Shown: positions 1-10,750, counted from the stretch's first letter. The stretch is 45,617 nucleotides of DNA from Oscillospiraceae bacterium (GCA_015065365.1 SVQL01000003.1:1-45617), one strand, 5' to 3'. Program-made: numbers and translations. Notes: generated by a model not told the origin, from the letters alone.

Positions 1-1
1 C

Positions 2-1795
2 GTGGTCAACGAGCATGGAGTTATGATAGTCGATACCTTTACGGGACGTCTTATGCCCGGAAGAAGATATTCAAACGGTTTGCATCAGGCGATCGAAGCT
101 AAGGAAGGCGTTAAGATAGAGAAAGAGAATAAGACTCTTGCAACTATTACGTTCCAGAACTATTTCAGAATGTATTCAAAGCTCTCGGGTATGACGGGAA
201 CTGCTCTTACTGAGGAAACAGAGTTCCGTGAAATATATCAGCTTGATGTTATCGAGATACCTACCAACAGACCTATGATCAGGGACGACCACAACGACGT
301 GGTCTATAAGACTGTCAACGGAAAATACGATGCGGTAGTCAGGCAGATAATCGAATGTCACGAAAAGGGACAGCCCGTGCTTGTCGGTACGGTTTCCATA
401 GATAAGTCAGAGGAGCTTTCGCGCAGACTTAAGCGCGAGGGAATAAAGCATACCGTTCTCAACGCTAAATACCATGATAAAGAAGCAGAAATAATTGCTC
501 AGGCAGGAAAGCTCGGTGCAGTTACGATTTCTACCAACATGGCAGGACGCGGAACCGATATTATGCTTGGCGGTAACCCTGAATACATGGCGAAGAAAGA
601 AATGCGTAAGCTGGAAATAGACGAGGAGCTTATCGCTATGGCAACGGGAACTGCTGAAATAGACGACGAGGACGTAAAGAACGCAAGAGCCGTCTACCAT
701 GACCTTTACGAGCGCTTCAAGGAAGAAATAGCTCCCGAGGCGCAGGCTGTTAAGGACGCAGGCGGACTCTTTATTCTCGGTACTGAAAGACACGAAAGCC
801 GCCGTATAGACAACCAGCTTCGCGGACGTTCGGGACGACAGGGAGACCCCGGTGAGTCACGCTTCTTCCTCTCACTGGAGGACGATCTTATGCGTCTGTT
901 TGGTTCTGAGAGAGTTCTCGATATGGTTGAAAGACTCGGACTTCCCGAGGATGCGCCTATCGATGCGAAGATACTTTCGGGCAGAATAGAGTTTGCGCAA
1001 AAGAAGATAGAGGATCAGAACTTTAAGCGCCGTAAGTACGTTCTTACCTACGACGACGTAATGAATCAGCAGAGAAATCTAATTTATAAGCAAAGATATG
1101 ACGTTCTTAACGGTGAGGATATAAGCGATACTATACGCAAGATGATAATCGGAACTGTCAGCGATACGGTAGATACGTATTTACAGGGCGACGAGCCGAT
1201 GCATTGGGATCTCTTGGGGCTTAAGAACGTTTACATCGGTCTGCTTACGACTCCGGAGGATTTTGATTATTCCGAGAGCGAGCTTAAGCACCTAAAGAAG
1301 AACGATATTGTTGATATGCTTTGTAATAGAGCAATCAAGGTTTACGAGGACAAAGCAACGGTTATCGGCGAGGAGCGCTTCAGGGAAATTGAACGCGCAG
1401 TATTGCTTCAGAATGTTGATAGGAACTGGATGGAGCATATCGACGCTATGGATGACCTTAAGGACAGCATCAGACTTCAGTCGTACGCGCAAAGAGATCC
1501 CGTAAACGAATACAGACTCCAGGGTGCGGATATGTTTGACGCAATGGTAGCAGATATACGTGACAGAACCTCAAGAATGATTCTTTCCGTAACGGTAAAG
1601 ACTCCCGAGGTTAAGAGAGTACAGCTTGCCAAGCCGCTCAATGAGGGATTTGAGGGCGACGGAGAAAAGAAAATAAAGAAGGTTACGGTTGTAAAGAAGG
1701 CTGCAGAGAGCGTAGGCAGAAATGATCTCTGTCCTTGCGGATCCGGTAAAAAATATAAAAAGTGTTGCGGAGCGCCTTCAAACGCACAAAATTGA
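2..1795 (+). CDS. secA: Preprotein translocase subunit SecA (C-terminal part, truncated by window start)
   Basis: SecA motifs GRLMPGRRYSNGLHQAIEAKEGV, SGMTGTA, TNMAGRGTDI, RGRSGRQGDPG; C-terminal SEC-C zinc motif CPCGSGKKYKKCC. Confidence 0.98.
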   Translation: MVNEHGVMIVDTFTGRLMPGRRYSNGLHQAIEAKEGVKIEKENKTLATITFQNYFRMYSKLSGMTGTALTEETEFREIYQLDVIEIPTNRPMIRDDHNDVVYKTVNGKYDAVVRQIIECHEKGQPVLVGTVSIDKSEELSRRLKREGIKHTVLNAKYHDKEAEIIAQAGKLGAVTISTNMAGRGTDIMLGGNPEYMAKKEMRKLEIDEELIAMATGTAEIDDEDVKNARAVYHDLYERFKEEIAPEAQAVKDAGGLFILGTERHESRRIDNQLRGRSGRQGDPGESRFFLSLEDDLMRLFGSERVLDMVERLGLPEDAPIDAKILSGRIEFAQKKIEDQNFKRRKYVLTYDDVMNQQRNLIYKQRYDVLNGEDISDTIRKMIIGTVSDTVDTYLQGDEPMHWDLLGLKNVYIGLLTTPEDFDYSESELKHLKKNDIVDMLCNRAIKVYEDKATVIGEERFREIERAVLLQNVDRNWMEHIDAMDDLKDSIRLQSYAQRDPVNEYRLQGADMFDAMVADIRDRTSRMILSVTVKTPEVKRVQLAKPLNEGFEGDGEKKIKKVTVVKKAAESVGRNDLCPCGSGKKYKKCCGAPSNAQN

Positions 1796-1861
1796 TAAAT
1801 TACAAAAGCCAGCCGCATTGTTAAAGCAAATAATGCGGCTGGCGGATTTAAAGGTGAAAAA

Positions 1862-2569
1862 ATGGGATTTGGATTACTGTTTATTGGGTATTTTGTTGCT
1901 ACGCTTATGTCAATAAATATGATTGGTCCGTTTATACGCGTTATTGGGTATGGAATTGTATGCATCGCCACAGCAAAACTCAGCAATTACAATCGGTATT
2001 TCAGACTCGTACAAATAGCATCTGTGATTATGATTTTAGTATCGCTGCTGCTTTCTGTATCTACGGTGACTGATTTTCTTTATAATGAGCTTTTGATCAG
2101 TAAAAATATATTCGACTCACTTTATAAGGCAGTGATCGGGCACGTTGAATCCGTATTATCCTTTTTGTTCGGTACGGTGATGCTTTACGCAATAAGAAGT
2201 ATAGCAGTTGAAACGGAAGACAGTAAAATCGCAATAAATTCAATACGAAATTTTGTATTTATGTGCATATATATGGCTTTGTATATTGTCACGTGCTTAC
2301 CGTTTACCTATACGAATTACTTTGGAATACCTACGTTACTCGCGCAATTTACTTACATAATACTTAATCTGATTTTACTGTTTATGTGCTATACGAGAAT
2401 TTGCGATGAGAGTGATGTTGACATGAAGCGTAAGCCGTCTCGTTTTGCTTTTGTTAACAAAATGCGTGCAGAGCTCGATAAAAGAGAACAGCAAGCACTT
2501 GAAAGTCAAGCTCAGTACAATGAGGAAAAAAGGCGAAAAAAAGAAGCTCGAAAAAAGAAGAAAAAATAA
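1862..2569 (+). CDS. Hypothetical multi-pass membrane protein with Lys-rich C-terminus
   Basis: ORF with several hydrophobic helices and a basic tail RRKKEARKKKKK. Confidence 0.8.
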   Translation: MGFGLLFIGYFVATLMSINMIGPFIRVIGYGIVCIATAKLSNYNRYFRLVQIASVIMILVSLLLSVSTVTDFLYNELLISKNIFDSLYKAVIGHVESVLSFLFGTVMLYAIRSIAVETEDSKIAINSIRNFVFMCIYMALYIVTCLPFTYTNYFGIPTLLAQFTYIILNLILLFMCYTRICDESDVDMKRKPSRFAFVNKMRAELDKREQQALESQAQYNEEKRRKKEARKKKKK

Positions 2570-2578
2570 GGAGCAAAT

Positions 2579-3955
2579 ATGAAAAATCAAAGCAAAATAA
2601 ATTTTTTGCCAATAGGACTGTCGTTAATATTTTTATTTAATCCCAATATTGCGGTTATTGACCTCTTTCCGGATTTTTTAGGATATATTTTTCTTTCGCT
2701 GGCAATAGTTAAGTTAGCCGATATAAATGAATCGGTCGCAGAGGCGGCATCAATATTCAATAAAATGATACTCGTTGATGCAGCAAAGCTTTTTGCAATC
2801 GTTTGGATATTTTGGATATCTCCTCCTTCGGAGGAAAATTCCGCCGTGCTTTTATGGTCGTTTATATTCGGAGTTTTGGAAATGGTATTCATTATTCCTG
2901 CATTTATAAAATTGTATAAGGGATTTGCAGAGCTTGGATATTTTCACGACAATTATTCAATACTTGGGGCAAGGAACAGAAAAAACAGTAAGATATCAAG
3001 AAGAAATTACACAGAAAAAATACGCTCCTTCACAATTTTTTTCATAGTTGTAAAAGCGACGTTGTCATTTTTACCTGAACTTATTACTATAAGCTTTTCG
3101 GAATATCTTGAATCACACGGTAACGGAATACTCTATGTTCTTCGTATGTTTTCGTTTATTCCCGTTTTTATTGTTGGACTCATATGGATAATTAAAATAA
3201 TTGTATACTTTGGCAGAATAACTAAAGATACTAAGTTGATAAATTCGCTTTCGGCAGCTTATAGAGAAAAAGTGTTACCGCAGAAGGGAATTTTTATAAA
3301 AAGAAACGTAAAAATTTCTTTTGTGATATTATTGGTTGCAGTTGTTTTATCCTTTGACTTCAGAGTACAAAACATTAATATCTTTCCGGACATTCTTTCG
3401 GCATTGCTTCTACTCGTATTCTTTTTATTTATTCGCAGAAAAACAAAGATAAATCTTATTGTACCGATAATACTGTCAGTGTTCGGTGTTATCAGCGGTC
3501 TTGTATCTATGATTTTCGAAATAAGGTTTTTCGAAGAATATACTTGGGATAGTATTTACAGAACAGTACCGGCAATGAATGCGTATACTTTAATGTGTAT
3601 AACGTCAATTACCAATTGTCTCGTATTTGCCGCAATATTTGTGTTCGTGCTTAGGGCTCTAAATTCAACAGTAACAGAGCACACGGGTATTATAGCTTCA
3701 AATAGCTCTGTGAATGAAGCGGCACGTAAAAGCATTAACAAATCGATCCACGCTGAGCTACGGCGGACGCTAATAATTGATGCGTGCGTTATGCTTGTGT
3801 ATACCGCTACTGATATTCTTTACGTACTACTTGCAAAGAATTTTGGAGCTATGATGCTTATAAATGTGATCGGAGCTGCAGCATTTTTTGCTATGCTTAT
3901 TAAAACCTATTTTGACCTTTACGAGGCAGTAATCTCAAGATACGCACTGGAATAA
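2579..3955 (+). CDS. Hypothetical multi-pass membrane protein with 'FPDFLGY'-type repeat
   Basis: 458-aa ORF; SD aaggag upstream; repeated IDLFPDFLGYIFL / INIFPDILSALLL modules. Confidence 0.85.
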   Translation: MKNQSKINFLPIGLSLIFLFNPNIAVIDLFPDFLGYIFLSLAIVKLADINESVAEAASIFNKMILVDAAKLFAIVWIFWISPPSEENSAVLLWSFIFGVLEMVFIIPAFIKLYKGFAELGYFHDNYSILGARNRKNSKISRRNYTEKIRSFTIFFIVVKATLSFLPELITISFSEYLESHGNGILYVLRMFSFIPVFIVGLIWIIKIIVYFGRITKDTKLINSLSAAYREKVLPQKGIFIKRNVKISFVILLVAVVLSFDFRVQNINIFPDILSALLLLVFFLFIRRKTKINLIVPIILSVFGVISGLVSMIFEIRFFEEYTWDSIYRTVPAMNAYTLMCITSITNCLVFAAIFVFVLRALNSTVTEHTGIIASNSSVNEAARKSINKSIHAELRRTLIIDACVMLVYTATDILYVLLAKNFGAMMLINVIGAAAFFAMLIKTYFDLYEAVISRYALE

Positions 3956-4143
3956 TATTACATCAAAATCAACGCATATTTGTTAATACAAAAGCAAATA
4001 CTTTTAACGTGCGAGAAAGAAATTCCGCACACCTTTGGTAAGTGCATTTAGATTGACTGCAAACGCCTCCTTTTTCCAATAGCGAACGGTGCCGATTCCG
4101 TCAATGAGGGTATCTTCGTTGATTGATGCATTTGGAGGGTAGA

Positions 4144-4344
4144 ATGCGTAAAAAGGATGTTAAACAAAAGCACGACCAAAACAAATCGATCGATAATGAG
4201 TTCAGATGCGATAATATTTTCAAAACTTCCCAAGAACAGCCATATCTCGATTCGACAATGGCAGGCAAATGGGGAAGAGGTAAAGACGATTCGCCCGTAA
4301 ATCCGGACGAATATCCAGAAAATAATAATCCGCTGCCTTATTAA
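4144..4344 (+). CDS. Small hypothetical protein (66 aa)
   Basis: SD ttggaggg 5 nt before ATG; followed by an intrinsic terminator. Confidence 0.6.
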   Translation: MRKKDVKQKHDQNKSIDNEFRCDNIFKTSQEQPYLDSTMAGKWGRGKDDSPVNPDEYPENNNPLPY

Positions 4345-4355
4345 ATTTCGATCGT

Positions 4356-4390
4356 ATCGCCCGCCGAATTTCGGCGGGCGATGTGTTTTA
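4356..4390 (+). terminator. Intrinsic terminator hairpin
   Basis: ATCGCCCGCCGA-att-TCGGCGGGCGAT followed by gtgtttta. Confidence 0.75.
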
Positions 4391-4395
4391 TATAA

Positions 4396-4424
4396 AAGAA
4401 AAACAGCCCTCAAACGAGGGCTGT
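4396..4424 (-). terminator. Intrinsic terminator of tRNA-Leu
   Basis: Minus strand: ACAGCCCTcgtttgAGGGCTGT followed by ttttcttttat. Confidence 0.7.
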
Positions 4425-4425
4425 C

Positions 4426-4512
4426 TGGTGCCGGTGGTCGGGGTCGAACCGACACGGTATCGCTACCACTGGATTTTGAGTCCAGCACGTCTGCCAATTC
4501 CATCACACCGGC
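4426..4512 (-). tRNA. tRNA-Leu (anticodon CAA), CCA encoded
   Basis: Reverse complement GCCGGTGTGATGGAATTGGCAGACGTGCTGGACTCAAAATCCAG...GGTTCGACCCCGACCACCGGCACCA; class II long variable arm; 7-bp acceptor pairing. Confidence 0.95.
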
Positions 4513-4642
4513 AAGTTATCAACGACAAGTATTATACCATAAAACATAATTAAAAGTCAATAGGTTTATCAAAATTATTTTTTAGAAAGTTTTTTTGTTT
4601 TCTTTACATAATATTGTTTTTTTTAAACCGTTATAAATATGT

Positions 4643-4671
4643 TTGACTTTTAGCATGATTAGTGTTATAAT
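4643..4671 (+). promoter_or_regulatory. Sigma-A type promoter of alr
   Basis: TTGACT -17 nt- TATAAT. Confidence 0.75.
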
Positions 4672-4708
4672 ATTTTTGTTAGTATATATACTTGGAAAGG
4701 ATACTAAA

Positions 4709-5896
4709 ATGTATAGCTATTGGAAAAGAACGTGGGCGGAAATAAACCTTGATAATCTTTTACATAATTTCAATACATTGAAAGCAAATTTACCCCCTGA
4801 TACCGCTACTTGTTGTGTTATAAAGGCAAATGCCTACGGTCATTACGCGCCCACACTTGCAAAAGTACTTGAACGCGAAGGTACAGATTCCTTTGCTGTT
4901 TCAAATATCGAAGAAGCATTACAGCTTAGAGAGGTAGGGATAACCAAACCGATACTTATTTTGGGCTACACACCAACAGAATGCGCTTGTTTGTTGGCAA
5001 AAAAAGGCATATCGCAGTGCATTTATTCTTACGATTATGCTATGGAATTAGCTGAATTTGCAGCCGCTTCCGGCGTTCGTGTAAGAGTACATGTAAAAAT
5101 AGATACGGGAATGGGCAGAATCGGTTTTAACTGTGTTGACGGAATTGATAATTCGCTTGAGGAGATTTTAAAGTTAAGTAGACTTGATTCGTTTGAATAT
5201 GAGGGAATTTTTACTCATTTTGCCGTTGCTGATATGGGCGAGTCGGGAAAAAACTTTACAGAGGCACAATATAAAAGATTTATATACGTAACAGAGGCAT
5301 TAAAGGAAAAGGGAATTACTTTTAAATACACGCACTGCGCAAATAGCGCAGCGGTTATTGACTACCCTACGATTGGCATGAATATGGCTCGATTTGGGAT
5401 AGCATTGTACGGTCTGGCTCCGTCTGAGCAATTAATAAACCAACCTTTACTCAAGCCCGTAATGTCATTGAAAACGGTCGTTTCGCACGTAAAATTTATC
5501 GAGGCAGGCGCGACTGTGAGTTACGGATGCGAGTTCGTTGCCCAAAAGCGCACTAAAGTTGCAACTGTACCCATGGGATACGCAGACGGATTTTGGCGAG
5601 CGAATAAGAAAATGTCACTTACTCTAAACGGTGTAAAAGTGCCGATAATCGGAAGAATATGTATGGATCAGCTAATGCTTGATGTAAGTGACTTGGAAAA
5701 CGTGCGAGTCGGGGACGAGGTTACGGTTTTCGGATACGGCGAGGGAGTAAACACAGCTGACGATTTTGCAACTGCAAACAGTACTATTAATTACGAAATA
5801 GTATGCTCGGTTGGAAAGCGAGTACCGAGAGTATTCATTGAAAACGGCGAGGTTATCGGAGTACATTTGGGAGTCCTTGATACCGTTATAAATTAA
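4709..5896 (+). CDS. alr: Alanine racemase
   Basis: PLP-lysine motif VIKANAYGHY; KIDTGMGRIGF; YADGFWR; GRICMDQLMLDVS; start placed at 4709 because the longer ORF begins inside the promoter. Confidence 0.96.
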   Translation: MYSYWKRTWAEINLDNLLHNFNTLKANLPPDTATCCVIKANAYGHYAPTLAKVLEREGTDSFAVSNIEEALQLREVGITKPILILGYTPTECACLLAKKGISQCIYSYDYAMELAEFAAASGVRVRVHVKIDTGMGRIGFNCVDGIDNSLEEILKLSRLDSFEYEGIFTHFAVADMGESGKNFTEAQYKRFIYVTEALKEKGITFKYTHCANSAAVIDYPTIGMNMARFGIALYGLAPSEQLINQPLLKPVMSLKTVVSHVKFIEAGATVSYGCEFVAQKRTKVATVPMGYADGFWRANKKMSLTLNGVKVPIIGRICMDQLMLDVSDLENVRVGDEVTVFGYGEGVNTADDFATANSTINYEIVCSVGKRVPRVFIENGEVIGVHLGVLDTVIN

Positions 5897-5903
5897 ATTG
5901 GAC

Positions 5904-5947
5904 AAAAAACACCGCTTTGGTTAAAGAAAAACCGAAGCGGTGTTTTT
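5904..5947. terminator. Bidirectional terminator between convergent alr and ruvB
   Basis: AAAAACACCGCTTTGGTT...AACCGAAGCGGTGTTTTT. Confidence 0.85.
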
Positions 5948-5950
5948 GTG

Positions 5951-7027
5951 CTATTCCGTAAAAATATCTAATTGATTTGCGTTTTGATTGACTTTTTGAG
6001 AGTGAGGGGGATTGTAGGTGAGTCCGAGATGCTCATATGCAAGACGTGTTACGCAACGTCCGCGGGGAGTACGGCTCATATATCCGATTTGAAGAAGATA
6101 CGGCTCATATACGTCCTCAAGAGTAATAGCTTCCTCGCCCACAGTTGCTGCAAGAGTATCAAGACCTACCGGACCGCCATCATAGAACTTGATAATTGTT
6201 TCAAGCATTTTTCTGTCTGTATTATCTAGTCCAAGTTGGTCGATTTCGAGCTTTTGTAACGCGTAGTTAGCGATACTACTGTCAATTTGCGACGAGCCGC
6301 GAACCTGCGCAAAATCGCGAACTCTTTTTAAAAGTCTGTTGGCAATACGGGGAGTTCCTCGAGATCTTGATGCGATTTCATAAGCTCCGTCATCAGTTAT
6401 TGGTAATCCGAGGATTCCGGCGCTGCGCTTGACGATTGTCGTAAGCTCCTCCGGAGAATATAGCTCCAGCTTTAGCATGACTCCAAAACGATCGCGCAAA
6501 GGAGTGGTTAGTTGACCTGCGCGTGTAGTAGCTCCGATCAGCGTGAACCGCGGCAAGTCAATTCGTATGCTTCTTGCAGCAGGTCCCTTGCCTATAATTA
6601 TGTCCAATGCATTATCTTCCATTGCAGGATAAAGTATTTCTTCTACCGAGCGTGAAAGACGGTGAATCTCGTCAATAAAAAGCACGTCTCCCTCGGAAAG
6701 ATTTGTAAGCAACGCCGCAAGATCTCCTTGCTTTTCAATCGCGGGCCCTGAAGTAATGCGGATGTTAACTCCCATTTCGTTAGCTATAATATTTGAAAGC
6801 GTAGTCTTACCAAGACCGGGAGGGCCGTAAAGAAGCACGTGGTCAAGATTCTCGCCACGTAGTTTTGCGGCTTCTATGTATATCTTTAGATTTTCTTTTG
6901 CCTTCTCCTGCCCTATATAATCATCAAGTGTTTTCGGGCGCAGTGAAACTTCCGAATCATTATCTTCTCCTAAAGACGCGGTACTCATTATTCTATTTTC
7001 AAAATCGTATTCCTGTGAAAAATCCAT
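5951..7027 (-). CDS. ruvB: Holliday junction branch migration ATPase RuvB
   Basis: [52 protein letters not shown]. Confidence 0.98.
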   Translation of the reverse strand: MDFSQEYDFENRIMSTASLGEDNDSEVSLRPKTLDDYIGQEKAKENLKIYIEAAKLRGENLDHVLLYGPPGLGKTTLSNIIANEMGVNIRITSGPAIEKQGDLAALLTNLSEGDVLFIDEIHRLSRSVEEILYPAMEDNALDIIIGKGPAARSIRIDLPRFTLIGATTRAGQLTTPLRDRFGVMLKLELYSPEELTTIVKRSAGILGLPITDDGAYEIASRSRGTPRIANRLLKRVRDFAQVRGSSQIDSSIANYALQKLEIDQLGLDNTDRKMLETIIKFYDGGPVGLDTLAATVGEEAITLEDVYEPYLLQIGYMSRTPRGRCVTRLAYEHLGLTYNPPHSQKVNQNANQLDIFTE

Positions 7028-7054
7028 ATGTTTTACCTCGAAAGCTTAATTTGA

Positions 7055-7672
7055 TTATCTCATCAGCTTTTTAAGCGCGAGCTTTATTATTTCATCCAAT
7101 TCAAGTGAATTCAAATCTATGCCGCGCAAAGCGGAGAGTGCTTCGTTTTTAGAATATCCAAGAACTGCCAACGCATCCTGCGCATCAGATAATTTAGAAC
7201 CGGATGCTACGCTTACAGCAGTGGTATCGGACTCATCGAAATCGTCAATAACTGTATTCTTCAGCTTATCCTTAAGTTCAAGAATAATTCTTGCCGCAGT
7301 TTTAGGGCCAATTCCGTTTGATTGTGCAATAGCCTTTTTATCATCAGTGCATATAGCCACAGCAAGCTTGGCGGGAGAAAGTTGAGAGAGAACTGATATT
7401 GCCGCTTTAGGGCCAACACCCGATACGGTAATCAACATTTTAAAGGCTGACAGTTCCTCTTGTGAAATAAATCCAAAGAGCTCAACGTCATCCTCACGTA
7501 CCGCCATATAGCTATATAACCTTACCATAGGCATTTCCGTAACACTTCTATGAGGAGGCATAGCAGAATAGGTATTTTGTGAAATTGTCATTTTGTATCC
7601 GACACCGCCTGCATCAATTACCGCAAAAGCAGGTTCAAGTGCCGCAAGCTTTCCGCTGATGTAATAAAACAT
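7055..7672 (-). CDS. ruvA: Holliday junction branch migration protein RuvA
   Basis: MFYYISGKLAALEPAFAVIDAGGVGYKM; HhH segments VSGVGPKAA and SNGIGPKTAARIILELK. Confidence 0.96.
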   Translation of the reverse strand: MFYYISGKLAALEPAFAVIDAGGVGYKMTISQNTYSAMPPHRSVTEMPMVRLYSYMAVREDDVELFGFISQEELSAFKMLITVSGVGPKAAISVLSQLSPAKLAVAICTDDKKAIAQSNGIGPKTAARIILELKDKLKNTVIDDFDESDTTAVSVASGSKLSDAQDALAVLGYSKNEALSALRGIDLNSLELDEIIKLALKKLMR

Positions 7673-10554
7673 TAGTTTTCTCCGTTTTCTTCTTTATTTT
7701 CTTGATTTTCTTTCTTTTGTAATTCACATACTTTTTCAATGTCCGATTTCAACAAGTACTCCTCGTCAAAGTCCTCTAAAACCCACGGTGTATCGCTTAT
7801 CTTTAACTGCTTATTAGCGAAAACTGTTCGTTTAAGAACGTAATCGGTACAACACATTATGGCAAAAGTGCATATTCCAATAATTGAAAGAGCAGCACCT
7901 AATATATAAATTTTCGGCATATATCTGAATTCAACACTATGCTCACCCACCTTCTCTATATCGAAGGCAATAAGCGCATCAAGCGTCTGGTAGGTTTCGA
8001 CCTGCTTTCCGTCAACGTATACGTTCCATCCCTCGTCGTATGCGATGGTGGAAAGTATCATTGTATTTGCCTTATCGGTTTTGATCGTTCCCGTAAGATG
8101 ATCTTCTTTGTAATTCTCGTCGATTATAAACTGTGAATTGTCCAGAAGGTCAGCAAAGCTTTCCTCAAAAACGGTGCGGTCAAGATACCAGATATAATCA
8201 CAAGCTCCTTTCAGTACAAGAGAGTCTTCCTTGAATTCTATTTTTACCGTTACGCTTTCGCCTTTCTCAAACCAGCCTAGAGAGAAAATATGCTTTGTGT
8301 TGCTTCCAAGATAATTTCCAAGGCTCGATCCGTTTACGTAAAGTGTACAGTCCTTAGTCTTTTCCGTTGGCGTATAGAAAAAATATTCTGCCGCTGTATC
8401 GGCGACAAAGGAATAGGTTACGGTAGCCTTTTCTGTTTCATTAAATGGCTCGTACGTAGTTCTGAAATAGTTTGATATTTTATCACAACCCATGTAAGAA
8501 TCGGAATAATTATTTACGGGCTTGAATATTTCGGGCGTATCATTTGTACCTTGCATTGCACCCACTAAAGCGTTCAGCTTTTCAAAGTAGGTTGAATGGT
8601 CGTCAAAGCTATAGTCATTTAAATCAGAAGAAACCTCGTACGCAATTGAAAGAGCATACGGATTTTTGTATACATCATATTTTTCGCTTGTAAACGTGTT
8701 TTCGATCTTGTTGAAATAATTTACAAGCCTGTCGGATTCCTTTGAATCGATTATATATTTAATGCCTAGAAGAGAATCGTTTACGGGCGTACCGCCGTTG
8801 TACTGAGAAAGATGCGACCTCGACGTGTATCCCATATTTGACAAAAATTTAATGGCAGATGCATTTAGAGTTGAGGTGGAGTTAGAAAGACCTCTGAGTC
8901 CTAATGCCATATTGTCGTTATACTTTCTGTGGATCTTCTTTTCTGCGCGATAGAAGGATGAGTCATATTCCTTTAATTCTTTTACTACGGGACGAAGGTC
9001 ACCGATAAAATTATTGTATCCGCTATAGCTTGAATATACAACGTCGGAATCAAATTGAACTACCATAGTAAGAGAATTGCAAAACACCTCTATGCATACG
9101 AGTGCAGCAAGTATAGCAACGATTCCTTCTCGCTTTTTGCGATTTCTCGTACGGATAATAAGACAAATTATTGCGAACAGTGCAATAGTAATAGCAACCG
9201 TAAACCAAACGGTAAAAATTGGGCTGAGCTTCTCGTTTGAAACAACATACGTTTCAAAATCAAGCTTTTCACTGACGCAAACAAAGAGTACTATAAACGC
9301 GCATATTGCGAGAATGAACTTTTCGTTTACACGTCTTAAATTTCCAAATCCCTTATAACCGACAACGAGCAATATAAAGCAGAACATAAAGCTATAACGG
9401 TGATTAAGCCAGTTTGGATTTTGAAATCCGTGCCATACAAGGTCAAGCGGGGAAATAAAGCAGAGGACAAAAAATGCAAGGAGCGCAAGAGTTGCTATCT
9501 TCTCTCTTGATTTTATATTTTTTGTCATGAAATAAACGGGAGCGAGTATTACGGAAAGCATTCCGCAATAAATAAAAGGAAGCCCCTCGGGACGAACGGT
9601 ATCATAGCTTCCGGGAAGGAATTTCGTGAAGAAATCCAACAAATTGAATTTAGCCTTAAGTGATATGTTTGGAGAAGAAAAATCATTCTTACCAAAGCTT
9701 AAGGAATAGTATGCCGCAAGTATAATAAATGCTGCAATAGCAGCGGCAAGCACGGCAAAAAACGCAAACCTCAAGAAAGACTTAAGGGTGTGACACTTCT
9801 CATTATGAGGATTACATATATCACTATCGTGTGCAAGAAGATAATAGAAGAAATATACAAGGCAGTAAATACATATCATGTAGCCGATATAGTAATTACT
9901 CATCATAGAAATTGCCAAGGAGACAACGAAAAGCTTATATTTGCGGTGCTTTATAAGCTGCTCAATTGAGTAGGTAACAATCGGTAACCAGAATATGGAA
10001 TCTATCCACATAATGTTGTTTTGATGAACTACCGCAAACGAACAGAGGGCGTACATTACCGAAAAAGCAACAACCATTATCTTATTTGGATTTGCCGAAT
10101 GCCTATGAAGATAAAAACCGAAGGTTAAACCGCATAAACCTGTTTTTATAAGAATAATCGTCAGCAGTGCTTCAAGTATTCTACTTGCCGGAAAAAGCGC
10201 TACGAGATATGAAAGAGGACTCGCAAGATAATACGCATACATTCCCATATACTCGCCGCCGAGTGCACGGAAAAATGTATATAAAAAGCTACCGTCACCG
10301 TAAATTGCATTACGTAATGATTCGTAAAAATATACGTATTGTCCGTTCAGATCAAGAACGAGAACGGAGCCGTTACCGAAAGGATGTATACCCATGGAAA
10401 GGTATACAAGATACATGAGTGTAACCGGAACTAAAAAACAAAACCAAAGATATGCAGAGTTGGATAGTGAGATTTTATTTTGCATTATCTTCAGTGTAGA
10501 AGCAAATCCGCGAGAGTCTTTTTCGGGTAAAAGCTCAGATGAAGAATTATTCAT
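7672..10554 (-). CDS. YfhO family multi-pass membrane protein
   Basis: Long N-terminal hydrophobic domain with GNGSVLVLDLNGQYVYFYESLRN and a soluble C-terminal part; start at 10554 after SD ggagag. Confidence 0.85.
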   Translation of the reverse strand: MNNSSSELLPEKDSRGFASTLKIMQNKISLSNSAYLWFCFLVPVTLMYLVYLSMGIHPFGNGSVLVLDLNGQYVYFYESLRNAIYGDGSFLYTFFRALGGEYMGMYAYYLASPLSYLVALFPASRILEALLTIILIKTGLCGLTFGFYLHRHSANPNKIMVVAFSVMYALCSFAVVHQNNIMWIDSIFWLPIVTYSIEQLIKHRKYKLFVVSLAISMMSNYYIGYMICIYCLVYFFYYLLAHDSDICNPHNEKCHTLKSFLRFAFFAVLAAAIAAFIILAAYYSLSFGKNDFSSPNISLKAKFNLLDFFTKFLPGSYDTVRPEGLPFIYCGMLSVILAPVYFMTKNIKSREKIATLALLAFFVLCFISPLDLVWHGFQNPNWLNHRYSFMFCFILLVVGYKGFGNLRRVNEKFILAICAFIVLFVCVSEKLDFETYVVSNEKLSPIFTVWFTVAITIALFAIICLIIRTRNRKKREGIVAILAALVCIEVFCNSLTMVVQFDSDVVYSSYSGYNNFIGDLRPVVKELKEYDSSFYRAEKKIHRKYNDNMALGLRGLSNSTSTLNASAIKFLSNMGYTSRSHLSQYNGGTPVNDSLLGIKYIIDSKESDRLVNYFNKIENTFTSEKYDVYKNPYALSIAYEVSSDLNDYSFDDHSTYFEKLNALVGAMQGTNDTPEIFKPVNNYSDSYMGCDKISNYFRTTYEPFNETEKATVTYSFVADTAAEYFFYTPTEKTKDCTLYVNGSSLGNYLGSNTKHIFSLGWFEKGESVTVKIEFKEDSLVLKGACDYIWYLDRTVFEESFADLLDNSQFIIDENYKEDHLTGTIKTDKANTMILSTIAYDEGWNVYVDGKQVETYQTLDALIAFDIEKVGEHSVEFRYMPKIYILGAALSIIGICTFAIMCCTDYVLKRTVFANKQLKISDTPWVLEDFDEEYLLKSDIEKVCELQKKENQENKEENGEN

Positions 10555-10750
10555 TTTTCTCTCCTCCCGAAATAAATCTCTTAGTTGCTTTTTCAAGCTT
10601 AATTCTATCAATGGTCATATCGTGATCGCAGCCAAGACACAAAATGCGCATTTCTCCGCCAACACGCAAAATTTTAAATTGTTTATTCCCGCAAGGGTGA
10701 GGCTTTTTTAATTCAATTACATCACCCACTTCAAATTTTAAAAATTGCAT
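10547..10750 (-). CDS. DUF951 domain-containing protein
   Basis: FEVGDVIELKKPHPCGNKQFKILRVGGEMRILCLGCDHDMTIDRIKLEKATKR. Confidence 0.9.
   Translation of the reverse strand: MQFLKFEVGDVIELKKPHPCGNKQFKILRVGGEMRILCLGCDHDMTIDRIKLEKATKRFISGGEKNE

Noticed and set aside
407-793. Antisense ORFs within secA (also 176-361, 1292-1492, 1477-1986)
   Set aside because: Opposite a clearly coding, conserved gene; no SD or recognisable domain.
4048-4506. 152-aa minus ORF
   Set aside because: Runs through the tRNA-Leu gene and the terminator; its N-terminus is translated tRNA sequence.
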